From NCBI GenBank assembly GCA_046328225.1, contig JAXLWZ010000006.1, forward strand, positions 62,001 through 126,000: a stretch of DNA of 64,000 bases. The letters run 5' to 3'. The notes below the pieces were generated by a model, which saw only the letters and a program-made list of their open reading frames with translations, was not told the origin of the DNA and did not search any database. The position numbers and the translations under genes are program-made. Numbering within the stretch: the stretch's first letter is position 1; each line of letters opens with the position of its first letter. This DNA comes from Amarobacillus sp046328225. GTDB taxonomy: Bacteria; Chloroflexota; Dehalococcoidia; Tepidiformales; Tepidiformaceae. Positions 27,017 to 34,613 of this stretch are shown here, in pieces.

Positions 27017-27448
27017 TCAAGAACGCCTGTTCGCCTCGTCTTCACCCCCGAACCGCAGCCTCCGCTCCTCCCCCTCCCGGTATGGCCGCAGCGCGAACGC
27101 CGACCACTTCGCATCGATCGAGACCAGCGTCACCCACCGCAGCCGGTCCTCCGGCACCGATTCCCATCCCCGGTCCCGCGTGAGGTCCGACTGCACCTTC
27201 GAACTGCCTTTCGGGAATGTGAGCCACAGAAGCGCGCCGGGCGCGAGCGCAACCACCAGCTGAGGCATCACCGCATCCAGCTCGGCCTTGTTCGTCACGA
27301 ACACCTGGAGCCACTCAAACGTCCCATCGAGCGTCGTCGCGAACTCCCGCCCCGGCGCGAGTTCCGCAAGGTAGCCTTCGGGCGCCTTCAGCACCGCCGC
27401 GCGCCCGTCCTTGAGCTTCAGCTTCTTCGCCAGCGCCGTCTCAGCCAT
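27017..27448 (-). CDS. DUF3052-like protein
   Basis: A 143-residue soluble protein with alternating helix and strand (AKKLKLKDG, FEWLQVFVTNKAELDAVMPQLVVALAPGALLWLTFPKGSS). The pattern of a hydrophobic strand ending in WLTFPKGSSK is seen in the DUF3052 family, which has no assigned function. It ends with its own terminator before rpoD and lies 18 bp downstream of the sortase gene's stop, so it may be read in the same direction as that cluster. Confidence 0.7.
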   Translation of the reverse strand: MAETALAKKLKLKDGRAAVLKAPEGYLAELAPGREFATTLDGTFEWLQVFVTNKAELDAVMPQLVVALAPGALLWLTFPKGSSKVQSDLTRDRGWESVPEDRLRWVTLVSIDAKWSAFALRPYREGEERRLRFGGEDEANRRS

Positions 27449-27466
27449 CGCGGGGAGCCGTCGCGC

Positions 27467-28177
27467 TCACGGCACGTACCGTTCGGCGATCAGGATGACG
27501 CGGCTCGTGTATTCGCCGCCTACCGCCGCCGGGACGAAGGTGCCGCCGCAGCTGATGAGCGTGACCCGTTCGGTCGTGCCATCCAGCGTGGGGAAGACGA
27601 TGCGGTCCATGTTGAGCGAGGCCACCGGCACGATCTCCACCGCCGCCACCGTGTAGGCCAGCTGCGTGCCGTTGTCGAGCGTGACATAGAGGGCGTCACC
27701 CACCGCCGCCTGGTGGAGGTACGCGAAGGGCCCGTTGCCGTAATTCACGTAATTCACGTGCGCGGCGAAGATCGTGTTCATGCCGCCCGCGCCCGGCGCC
27801 GTGCGTCCCGGCCGGCCTGTCCCCCACTGCGGGTACGTGCTGATGTACTGAGGCGCCGATGGGTCCTCGAACAGCTCCCGCCCGCCCACGTAATGCGTCC
27901 CGCGCGCTTCGATCGGCGCACTCCCGAGGATCCCGGCCGAGCCCAGGTAGAGCGCCGTCACCCGGCCATCCGGCGTCTCCGGCCGCGGGACGGGCGTCGG
28001 TGTCGCGATGGGCAACGGTGGCAATTCGGCCTGGCTCACCTGTGGCATATAGGCGCGATACGGCAACGCGGGGCCTTCGCCGGGAGCCGCGAACGCCGCC
28101 GCCAGCATCGCAAGTCCCATCCCGGCGACCAGCGCGATGGCTGCCGCCCGCCGCCCGGTTCGCGTCTTCGAAGTCAC
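27467..28177 (-). CDS. Class E/F sortase
   Basis: Membrane-anchored transpeptidase-like protein of 236 residues. A single N-terminal membrane helix (about 11-31) is followed by a Pro/Thr linker and the sortase barrel. The catalytic His (IFAAHVNYVNY), Cys (LISCGG) and Arg (YTSRVILI) are all present. Class E/F enzymes anchor surface proteins or pilins in high-GC Gram-positives and occur in Chloroflexota. The GTG start sits 1 bp after the stop of the upstream hydrolase gene. No adjacent protein with a clear sorting signal was seen, so the substrate is unknown. Confidence 0.9.
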   Translation of the reverse strand: MTSKTRTGRRAAAIALVAGMGLAMLAAAFAAPGEGPALPYRAYMPQVSQAELPPLPIATPTPVPRPETPDGRVTALYLGSAGILGSAPIEARGTHYVGGRELFEDPSAPQYISTYPQWGTGRPGRTAPGAGGMNTIFAAHVNYVNYGNGPFAYLHQAAVGDALYVTLDNGTQLAYTVAAVEIVPVASLNMDRIVFPTLDGTTERVTLISCGGTFVPAAVGGEYTSRVILIAERYVP

Positions 28178-28178
28178 C

Positions 28179-29000
28179 TCAGATGGCTCCCCAGAACTCC
28201 CGCAGCGTCTCCGCGAGCAGCACCGGCGCGAGCAGCGGGATGTTGTGCCCGATGCCATCGAACGCGACGTACCGCACCCGCGGGTTGCGCCGCCGCATTT
28301 CCTCCGCGACCGCCGGCCGCAGCTCGTTCGAACGCAGCCCGTGCACCAGCATCGCCGGCGGTACCCCGAGGGCGTCCCATTCGGCCCAGTAGTTGCGGCC
28401 GCGGTGCAGCCGCACCATCGCCTTCCACGCCTCGCGGCTGCCGCGCCAGGTCAGCTTCCCATCGCTCGCGTCGCGCATCCGCTGGAGATACCCGTGCACA
28501 CGTTCCGGCGGCGTCGGCCGGTTCCGGGTGAAGAACGCCACCGCTTCGTCGCGCGTGAGCGTTTCGGGCATCGCGTCCACGGAGGTGACCGTCTCGCGCC
28601 AGTTCGCGGCCCACGCCTCCGGTCCGATGTCGGCCATCACGACGCTGCGCCATGCCCGCGGATGCCACGCCGCCGCTGCCATGGCGACACGCGCACCCAT
28701 CGAATGCCCCACAAGGTGCGGGCGCTCCAACCCGGCCGCGCGCGCCGCTGCCAGCGCATCCCGCACGAGCTGCCGCACGTGGTACGGCCCGTCGTGCGCG
28801 CTCCCGCCGTGCCCGCGCTGGTCGATCGCCACACACCGCGGCCGGTCTTCGCCGAGCGCGTCCACGGTCTCCTGCCAGGCCTCGGCCACGCCCGTGAGCC
28901 CGTGCAGGAAGAGGACGCCCGGCTCCGCGCCCGCCCATTCGAGCGCGCGAAAGCGCCCGCCCGGCAGGTCCAACCAGCGTTCGTGCGGCTCCGTGCTCAC
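28179..29000 (-). CDS. Alpha/beta hydrolase
   Basis: A 273-residue alpha/beta hydrolase with oxyanion region LFLHGLTG, nucleophile elbow GHSMG, the acidic strand segment before MLVHGLRS, and the catalytic His in DGIGHNI. This arrangement is common to esterases, lactonases and haloalkane-type enzymes; the substrate cannot be told from sequence. It lies between a rhodanese (7 bp upstream) and a sortase (1 bp downstream), probably in one transcript. Confidence 0.88.
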   Translation of the reverse strand: MSTEPHERWLDLPGGRFRALEWAGAEPGVLFLHGLTGVAEAWQETVDALGEDRPRCVAIDQRGHGGSAHDGPYHVRQLVRDALAAARAAGLERPHLVGHSMGARVAMAAAAWHPRAWRSVVMADIGPEAWAANWRETVTSVDAMPETLTRDEAVAFFTRNRPTPPERVHGYLQRMRDASDGKLTWRGSREAWKAMVRLHRGRNYWAEWDALGVPPAMLVHGLRSNELRPAVAEEMRRRNPRVRYVAFDGIGHNIPLLAPVLLAETLREFWGAI

Positions 29001-29007
29001 CCCGGCG

Positions 29008-29358
29008 TCAGTCGCCCGTGGGGTACCCGGCTTCCACCCAGGCCAGCGTGCCGCCCTCGACGTTGTACAGCGGGATGTCGGTCACGCCGCCGGCCGTCGC
29101 GAACTCCGCCGCGAGCGCGCTCCGCGCCCCCGATTTGCAGATGAACAGCACTTCCTTGCCCCCGGCGAAGTCGCGGAGCTGCTTGATTTCGCCCATCACG
29201 GTGTTCACGGGGATGAGCCGCACGCCCGACGCGTGCACTTCCACGTACTCGTTCGGCTCGCGCACGTCGACCATGACGGCCTCGCCCTTGTCGAGTTTCT
29301 CCTTCGCCTCGCTCACCGAGATCCGGGTGAACGGTTCGCGCGGGTCCTTCGTTGCCAT
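29008..29358 (-). CDS. Rhodanese-domain protein
   Basis: A single rhodanese domain of 116 residues with the active-site loop CKSGARS (Cys at residue 74), the VDVREPNEY motif near residue 31 and the GG-linked C-terminal helix. Such proteins carry sulfane sulfur for thiosulfate or persulfide transfer, or serve as sulfur donors. The ATG at 29358 lies after a short spacer following the ABC permease; its stop is 7 bp before the hydrolase gene. Confidence 0.92.
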   Translation of the reverse strand: MATKDPREPFTRISVSEAKEKLDKGEAVMVDVREPNEYVEVHASGVRLIPVNTVMGEIKQLRDFAGGKEVLFICKSGARSALAAEFATAGGVTDIPLYNVEGGTLAWVEAGYPTGD

Positions 29359-29407
29359 GTGCTGCCTTCCCTCCTGCCTGCCTTTGCGTCGTGAACTGAA
29401 TCTAGCA

Positions 29408-29426
29408 CACGGCCCGTCTTGCCGTG
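29408..29426 (-). terminator. Hairpin after the ABC exporter genes
   Basis: CACGGC pairs with GCCGTG around a seven-base loop, 6 bp beyond the permease stop on the minus strand. A TGCTAGATTC stretch follows. It is weak as a terminator but suitably placed. Confidence 0.4.
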
Positions 29427-29432
29427 GTTTGC

Positions 29433-30221
29433 CTACGACCCCGACCACGTGAGCCGCGGCATGCGCGCCAGCCCCGCGACGTACACCAGCACCGAGACCG
29501 CCGTCAGCACGCCGAAGTCCATCGCCAGCCCGAAGTAGCCATCCGTGCCATCGGCGTACGCCGCCAGTTGCATCGCATCCACCGCGTACGAAAGCGGATT
29601 CACCCGCGCGAGCACTTCCAGCCACGCCGGCAGCCCGGCCACCGGGAAGAATGCGCCCGAAAAGAAGAGCAGCGGGAAGAGCGCCAGGTTCATCAGCAGG
29701 TGGAACCCCTGCATCGTCTGGATGCGCGAAGCGAACGCCTGCGCCACGCCCGCCAGCAGCAGGTTCAGCAGCACCACCGCCGCGAGCGCGATGGCGATAC
29801 CCGCCGGCACCCCGAACTGCCAATCGAACTGCACGAACGGCGCCGCCGCCAGCAGCACCACCAGCGCCTGCACGACCCCGATGGTCACTCCCGCCAGCGA
29901 CTTCCCCAGCAGGATTGTCCGCGGCCGGTGCGGCGAACTGAGCAGCATCCGCAAGACGCCGCTATCCCGGTCGCGATAGTACGAAGCGCTCGAAAACGTC
30001 GACGAGAACACCGCCGTCATCACCACCGCGCCCGCGACCAGGTACGCCGTGAAGTTGCCCGCACTCAGCGCCGTCGGCTCCAGCCCGCTCGAAACCCCGT
30101 TCCCCAGGAACACCAGGAACAGCAGCGGCGTCACCATCGACGAATACAGCTGCGACCGCGACCGCAGCACGCCGCGGATATCGCGTTCGAAGAGCGCCAT
30201 CGCGGCGCCGAACGCGCTCAC
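29433..30221 (-). CDS. ABC-2 type exporter permease (DrrB-like)
   Basis: A 262-residue integral membrane protein with about six helices and the ABC-2 pattern: a cytoplasmic start (FERDIRGVLRSRSQLYSSMVTPLLFL), a conserved coupling region (SPHRPRTILLGKSLAG) and NPLSYAVDAMQ near the end. It pairs with the ATPase gene upstream; the start overlaps the ATPase stop by 4 nt as GTGA. Export of a drug, lipid or polymer is likely, but the cargo is unknown. Confidence 0.9.
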   Translation of the reverse strand: MSAFGAAMALFERDIRGVLRSRSQLYSSMVTPLLFLVFLGNGVSSGLEPTALSAGNFTAYLVAGAVVMTAVFSSTFSSASYYRDRDSGVLRMLLSSPHRPRTILLGKSLAGVTIGVVQALVVLLAAAPFVQFDWQFGVPAGIAIALAAVVLLNLLLAGVAQAFASRIQTMQGFHLLMNLALFPLLFFSGAFFPVAGLPAWLEVLARVNPLSYAVDAMQLAAYADGTDGYFGLAMDFGVLTAVSVLVYVAGLARMPRLTWSGS

Positions 30222-31153
30222 CGGACCACCTCAACCACCGCGGGACGGCGGCTCACGTGCTGGAAATACGCATCCTCAAGCGATGAACGGTCGATCGTGA
30301 CCGAGCGAATCGTCCCGGGCGCGAACGCAAACAGCCGCGGCACCAGCGCCGACGCGTCGTCCGAGGCCAGGTGCACGACCTCACCGTCGGTCGTCACTTC
30401 GCCCGCGCCCGGCCAGGTGCGAACTTCGGCCAGCTGCGCCTCGGTCACGCCCTCCCACCCGACGCGCACGGCCTCGCGACGAAGGCCCGCCTTCAGCTCC
30501 GCCGGCGTCCCTGTCGTCACCACTCGGCCATCCTTGATGAACGCGACCTGTTCGCACACACCATCGGCTTCGGCGAGGTCGTTCGTGGCGAGCAAGACCG
30601 TTCGCCGCCCGCGCTCCGCGTTCAGCAGCGCGTCCCACAGCGCCCGGCGCTCCTCGGGATCGACGCCCGTGGTCGGTTCGTCCAGGAGCAGCAGTTCAGG
30701 GTCGTGGAGCAGCGCGCGCGCCATCTCCAGCCGCCGCCGCATCCCCCCCGAAAGCGCACCGATGCGGTCCTTTTCCCGCCCGGCGAGCCCGAAGGTGCCG
30801 AGCAGGCGCCGTCCCCGGTCCGCCGCCGCGCTCCCGCTCATGCCGAACAGCTTCCCCGCGAGCCGCAGCGTCTCGCCCGCCGACATCAGCGGGTCCTGCG
30901 CGTTCTCCTGGAACACTGTGGCCGTACGCGCGCGCAGCGAAGGCGATGGCTCCTCCCCGAACACGCGGAGGGCACCCTCGGCCGGGCGCTCCATCGCCGC
31001 CACCATCGTGATAAACGTGCTCTTGCCGCTCCCGTTCGGCCCCAGGAGCCCGAAGACGCAGCCCGCGGGCACCTCGAGCGTGAAGCCATCGAGCGCCCGC
31101 CGTTCGCCATAGCGATGCACGATCCCTTGCGCTTCGACGACGGTCTCAGCCAT
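30218..31153 (-). CDS. ABC exporter ATP-binding subunit (DrrA-like)
   Basis: A 311-residue nucleotide-binding domain protein with Walker A GPNGSGKST, signature LSGGMRRR, Walker B LLLLDEPT and an H-loop position occupied by N in LLATNDLAEADG, where His is usual. That change (His to Asn) is worth noting because the switch histidine normally assists hydrolysis. The C-terminal extension resembles DrrA-type regulators. It is translationally coupled to the permease. Confidence 0.92.
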   Translation of the reverse strand: MAETVVEAQGIVHRYGERRALDGFTLEVPAGCVFGLLGPNGSGKSTFITMVAAMERPAEGALRVFGEEPSPSLRARTATVFQENAQDPLMSAGETLRLAGKLFGMSGSAAADRGRRLLGTFGLAGREKDRIGALSGGMRRRLEMARALLHDPELLLLDEPTTGVDPEERRALWDALLNAERGRRTVLLATNDLAEADGVCEQVAFIKDGRVVTTGTPAELKAGLRREAVRVGWEGVTEAQLAEVRTWPGAGEVTTDGEVVHLASDDASALVPRLFAFAPGTIRSVTIDRSSLEDAYFQHVSRRPAVVEVVR

Positions 31154-31190
31154 GCCGGTGCTGTCCTGCGCCCGTCACCCCGCGGCGCGC

Positions 31191-31496
31191 CTAGCTCGCG
31201 ACCGAGAGGCTGGCCACGAGCTGCCCCATCACGATCAGCATGATGATCGCCGCCATCGGGCTCAGGTCCATCATCCCCGTGTTCGGCATCACGCGCCGCA
31301 GCGGCTCGATGATCGGCTCCGTCACCCGGAACAGCATCTGGTACAACGGGCTCGACTGGTCGATCGGGAACCAGCTCAGGAGCGACCGCGCGACGATCGC
31401 CCAGGTCAGGATCTGGATGAAGACCAGCGTGAACTGTGCAACGTAGGGATTCGTAGCCGGGACCTCACGCACCCCTTCCCGGGGCACCGTTTCCAT
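31191..31496 (-). CDS. YggT-family membrane protein (copy 1)
   Basis: One hundred and one residues with two membrane helices and the YggT signature: LTWAIVARSLLSWFP between them, then a PIIEPLRRVMPNTGMMDLSP amphipathic segment. The family has roles in envelope stability, osmotic tolerance and division in different bacteria. It is a paralogue of the protein encoded 57 bp upstream (31554-31814), sharing the ARSLLSWFP core. The two probably arose by tandem duplication. Confidence 0.85.
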   Translation of the reverse strand: METVPREGVREVPATNPYVAQFTLVFIQILTWAIVARSLLSWFPIDQSSPLYQMLFRVTEPIIEPLRRVMPNTGMMDLSPMAAIIMLIVMGQLVASLSVAS

Positions 31497-31553
31497 CGTA
31501 GCAGAGCGGCCCGAAAAGGAATGAGGAACGAAGGCCCTTCGAACGCTCCCGCC

Positions 31554-31814
31554 TCAGCCGGCCGAGGCCCGGTCCATCACCATCAGCATGATGTACAGGA
31601 AGAGCAGCACCACCATCGCGCTCAGGTCGATCATCCCCGTCCTCGGGAGGATGTTCCGCACCGGCGCCAGCAGCGGTTCGGTCGCCTGGTACAGGAACCG
31701 CGCCACCGGGTTGCCCGGGCCCAGCGGGAACCAGCTCAGGAGCGAACGCGCCAGCACGAGCAGGATGAGCGCGTAGATCAACACGGTGAACAGCGCCGCC
31801 ACGGTGTCGTTCAA
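31554..31814 (-). CDS. YggT-family membrane protein (copy 2)
   Basis: An 86-residue YggT protein (LARSLLSWFPLGPGNPVARFLYQATEPLLAPVRNILPRTG in pattern, two helices). Its TTG start overlaps the proC stop as TTGA, so it is translationally coupled. YggS-ProC-YggT is the standard bacterial order. The copy is shorter than its neighbour and lacks the extra N-terminal residues. Confidence 0.85.
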   Translation of the reverse strand: MNDTVAALFTVLIYALILLVLARSLLSWFPLGPGNPVARFLYQATEPLLAPVRNILPRTGMIDLSAMVVLLFLYIMLMVMDRASAG

Positions 31815-32605
31815 GCCGGGCCACCCAGTTCGACCGCCCGCCGGTGAGCCGCCTGCACCGCCTCGATGATCGAAGCCCGCACCGCGCCCTTCTCCAGTTC
31901 CAGCAGCCCCGCCGCCGTGGTGCCTGCCGGCGAGGTGACCAGGCCGCGCAGTTCGGCCGCGTGCCGCCCGCTCTCCTGCGCGTACACCGCCGAGCCGTAC
32001 ACTGTCTGCAGCACCATCTCCGATGCTTCCGCTCGCGTCAGCCCGACGGCCACGCCGCCTTCGATCAGCGCCTCGATGAAGAGGAACACATACCCCGGCC
32101 CGCTGCCGCTCACGGCGGTCGCCATGTCCAGCTTCTTCTCGTCGTCGACGTAGATGTCGCGGCCGATCGCGCAAAGCAGCCCACGCGCGAGTTCCCGCTG
32201 TTCGGCGCTCACGGCCGGCGTCGCCGTCCACACGCTCATGCCGGCTTTCGCGGCCACGGGCGTGTTCGGCATCACCCGGATCACCCGGTCGTGATGGAAC
32301 TCGTTGATGATCGAACGGATGCGCACCCCTGCCATGATCGAGAGCAGCAGCCCGTCCGGCTTGATCGCGCCGTGGACCGTGTTCATGTCCTGCGGCTTCA
32401 CCGAAAGCACCACGAGATCCGCGGCGTCCATCGCCAGTTCCGGCGAAGGCGTGGCCTGCACCCCATAGACGCCGTGCAGCTGGTCCGCGCGCTGCGGCAC
32501 CTTCTCGCAGACGGTCACGTCCCCGGCATCGAACACACCCCGTTCCAGCGCCGCCGCGAGGATCGCCTCGCCCATCACGCCACCGCCGATGATCGCCACC
32601 TTCAT
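31811..32605 (-). CDS. proC: Pyrroline-5-carboxylate reductase ProC
   Basis: NADPH-dependent last step of proline synthesis. The 264-residue protein begins MKVAIIGGGVMGEAI, the dinucleotide-binding motif, with VRVMPNTPV and SGSGPGYVF as family markers of the substrate site. It overlaps yggS upstream (ATGA) and yggT downstream (TTGA), forming a compact operon. I chose the ATG at the Rossmann fold; upstream frame lacks homology. Confidence 0.94.
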   Translation of the reverse strand: MKVAIIGGGVMGEAILAAALERGVFDAGDVTVCEKVPQRADQLHGVYGVQATPSPELAMDAADLVVLSVKPQDMNTVHGAIKPDGLLLSIMAGVRIRSIINEFHHDRVIRVMPNTPVAAKAGMSVWTATPAVSAEQRELARGLLCAIGRDIYVDDEKKLDMATAVSGSGPGYVFLFIEALIEGGVAVGLTRAEASEMVLQTVYGSAVYAQESGRHAAELRGLVTSPAGTTAAGLLELEKGAVRASIIEAVQAAHRRAVELGGPA

Positions 32606-33324
32606 CCTGAACGCTCCCCGAAAATCGCCCGGCCAACCCGGATGTGCGTCGCCCCTTCCTCGATGGCGACCTCGAAGTCGTCGCTCATGCCCATCGAGAG
32701 GCACTTCAGGCGGTGCCGCTCCGCCATCTCCCGCAGCCGGTGGAAGTGCGCCCGCGCATCCTCCGGGTTCGTGCTCTGCGGCGGGACGGCCATCAGCCCC
32801 AGCACTTCCACGCGCGGAATCTGCTGCGCCCGCAAGAGCAAGCCCCGCACTTCGTCCGGCAGCGCCCCCCGCTTCGAGGCCTCCCGCGCGATGTTTACCT
32901 GCAGGAAGACTCGCACCGTGCTCGCCGGGGCCGTCGCCGCGATGGCGTCCAGCGCCGATTCCGAATCGATGCCGTGCAGTGCCTCGAACGCGGTCAGGGC
33001 GGTCCGCACCTTGTTCGATTGCATGTGCCCGATGAAGTGGAAGCGCGCCGGCTCCGTCCCCGATGCCCCGAGCACGATTTCCGGGCGGCCGTGGCGGAGG
33101 ACGGCGATCTTCTCCAATGCCTCCTGCACGTAATTCTCGCCGAAGTCGCGCAGCCCGGCGTCGAAGGCGGCCGCCACCGTTTCGGCCGAGAACGTCTTCG
33201 TGACACCCACGAGCGTCACCGAGTCCGGCGCCCGGCGCGCCCGTGCGCAGGCCGCCGCCATCCGTTCGCGCACGTGCGCGAGCCGCGCTCCGATCGCGTC
33301 AATCATCCCGGGGGCAAGCGTCAT
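32602..33324 (-). CDS. YggS-family PLP homeostasis protein
   Basis: A 240-residue PLP-binding barrel protein. VGVTKTF carries the lysine that binds PLP, FGENYVQEA follows, and HFIGHMQSNK, GLMAVPP, LSMGMSDDFEVAIEEGATHIRVGRAIFG are standard family segments. It buffers PLP and affects amino-acid pools. It is upstream of proC and yggT in the conserved order and overlaps the small membrane-protein gene before it by 4 nt. Confidence 0.93.
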   Translation of the reverse strand: MTLAPGMIDAIGARLAHVRERMAAACARARRAPDSVTLVGVTKTFSAETVAAAFDAGLRDFGENYVQEALEKIAVLRHGRPEIVLGASGTEPARFHFIGHMQSNKVRTALTAFEALHGIDSESALDAIAATAPASTVRVFLQVNIAREASKRGALPDEVRGLLLRAQQIPRVEVLGLMAVPPQSTNPEDARAHFHRLREMAERHRLKCLSMGMSDDFEVAIEEGATHIRVGRAIFGERSG

Positions 33325-33587
33325 CGAATCTCCGGAGGGTGCTTCAACTCCCAGATGCCGCGGCCCACCACCACCGCCACCACCAGTCCGATGGCCGCGA
33401 AACCGAGCAGCACCTGAATTGTAAACATCCAGAACACGAAGAACAGGTAGAACATCCCGCCGAGCAAAATCCCCAGCGGAAGCGCCAGCACCCGGAAGAC
33501 GGCGAACGTGATCGCCACGACCTCGCGCACGCCGCCGCCCTTGTCCTCGTCCGGGGGAGGCTGGCTCGAGCCGTAGTAGAAACCCAT
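33321..33587 (-). CDS. Small two-helix membrane protein
   Basis: Eighty-eight residues with a soluble Gly/Pro N-terminus and two membrane helices (about residues 25-45 and 52-75). It is the first gene of the yggS-proC-yggT operon; its stop overlaps the yggS start as ATGA. I recognise no family. The coupling suggests it belongs with the operon's envelope function rather than proline synthesis. Confidence 0.75.
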   Translation of the reverse strand: MGFYYGSSQPPPDEDKGGGVREVVAITFAVFRVLALPLGILLGGMFYLFFVFWMFTIQVLLGFAAIGLVVAVVVGRGIWELKHPPEIR

Positions 33588-33627
33588 GCGCGCAGTATAG
33601 GCCGCGGCTCCGCGGCGTCTCCTCGCC

Positions 33628-34383
33628 TTAGCCGCGCTCGGTCAGCAGCTCCCGGATGCGTCCGATCTCCTCGCCCGGGACACCTCGCCCGGAGAGGAAC
33701 GCCTCCGTGCTCCCGTACCGCTCGCGCATGAGCGTGATGAAGCCCGCCATCCGCTCCGCCGGCGTCGAAAGCCGCGCGCGGATCTCCGCATCCGTCCCCG
33801 CGAGCGCGCGCCCCGTCGACCGCAGGTACGCGATCAGCCGGTCGATGCTCGCGTCGCTGAGCCCGTACTCGTTCGCGATGTCCTCGTCGCCCGCGCCGAG
33901 CAGCTCCATCAGCATCCCGAGGAGCACGCCCGTGCGGTCCTTCCCCGCCGTGCAGTGCACCAGCACGGGGTAGGTCTCCGCCTCCGCAAGCAGCCGGAAC
34001 GCTTCCACGAACCGCTCGCCGCCAACATCCAGGTAGTGCAGGTAGCGTCCCGGCGTCGGTCCCGTTCCGTACAGGCCGTTCAGTTCCGCGATGAGCTCAT
34101 CCATCCCGCGGGCCGCCTCGAAGATCGAGAGCGGGCGAACGCGTTCGTTCAGCGCGTGGCCGTCCGGCATGTGCGCGAACTCTTCCGGGTGGCGCAGGTC
34201 CAGGATGGTGCGAATGCCGATCTCGTCGCCGATGCAGGCGCAGTCGGTCGCGGTCATGAGTTCCAGCGCTCCCGACCGGTAGATCATCCCCGACCGGATC
34301 CGGCCCCCGCCCGCGAGCGAGTAGGCCCCGAGCTCCCGGAAGTTGTGCACCCCTTCGAGTTCGCGCGCGGTGCTGTTCCCCAT
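33628..34383 (-). CDS. Tyrosine phosphatase-like protein (PTP-type, HCX5R)
   Basis: A 251-residue cysteine phosphatase with the P-loop HCTAGKDRTG (Cys and Arg of the CX5R motif) and the N-terminal NFRELGAYSL segment of the Y_phosphatase3 group, whose members include lipid- and protein-tyrosine phosphatases such as mycobacterial PtpB. The start is an ATG at GNSTARELEG. It follows tRNA-Lys on the same strand and is probably monocistronic. The substrate is unknown. Confidence 0.88.
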   Translation of the reverse strand: MGNSTARELEGVHNFRELGAYSLAGGGRIRSGMIYRSGALELMTATDCACIGDEIGIRTILDLRHPEEFAHMPDGHALNERVRPLSIFEAARGMDELIAELNGLYGTGPTPGRYLHYLDVGGERFVEAFRLLAEAETYPVLVHCTAGKDRTGVLLGMLMELLGAGDEDIANEYGLSDASIDRLIAYLRSTGRALAGTDAEIRARLSTPAERMAGFITLMRERYGSTEAFLSGRGVPGEEIGRIRELLTERG

Positions 34384-34413
34384 CGCGAGCCATCCTTCGC
34401 ACGCCAACGGCGG

Positions 34414-34489
34414 TGGTACCCCCGGAAGGACTCGAACCTTCGACCTCGCGATTAAAAGTCGCCTGCTCTGCCAGCTGAGCTACGGGGGC
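34414..34489 (-). tRNA. tRNA-Lys (anticodon TTT)
   Basis: Acceptor GCCCCCG pairs with CGGGGGT, with one G-U pair, then discriminator A and encoded CCA. The anticodon loop CTTTTAA carries TTT. The D-arm and T-arm consensus (TTCGAGTC) are intact and the length is 76 nt. Confidence 0.97.
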
Positions 34490-34569
34490 CCGTGGCTTCA
34501 CCCTACCCAAATCGGCCAGAAGGCGCGAGCAGCAGGCCCCCACCCGGCGCCCGTCGGCCAACAGAAAGC

Positions 34570-34585
34570 CCCGGCGTGCGCCGGG
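34570..34585 (-). terminator. Terminator of the four-repeat secreted-protein gene
   Basis: CCCGGCG pairs with CGCCGGG closed by a two-base loop; on the minus strand it is followed by GGCTTTCT. It lies 29 bp past the stop. Confidence 0.65.
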
Positions 34586-34613
34586 CCTCTCCCTATCTTG
34601 CCGCTGCTCCGGC

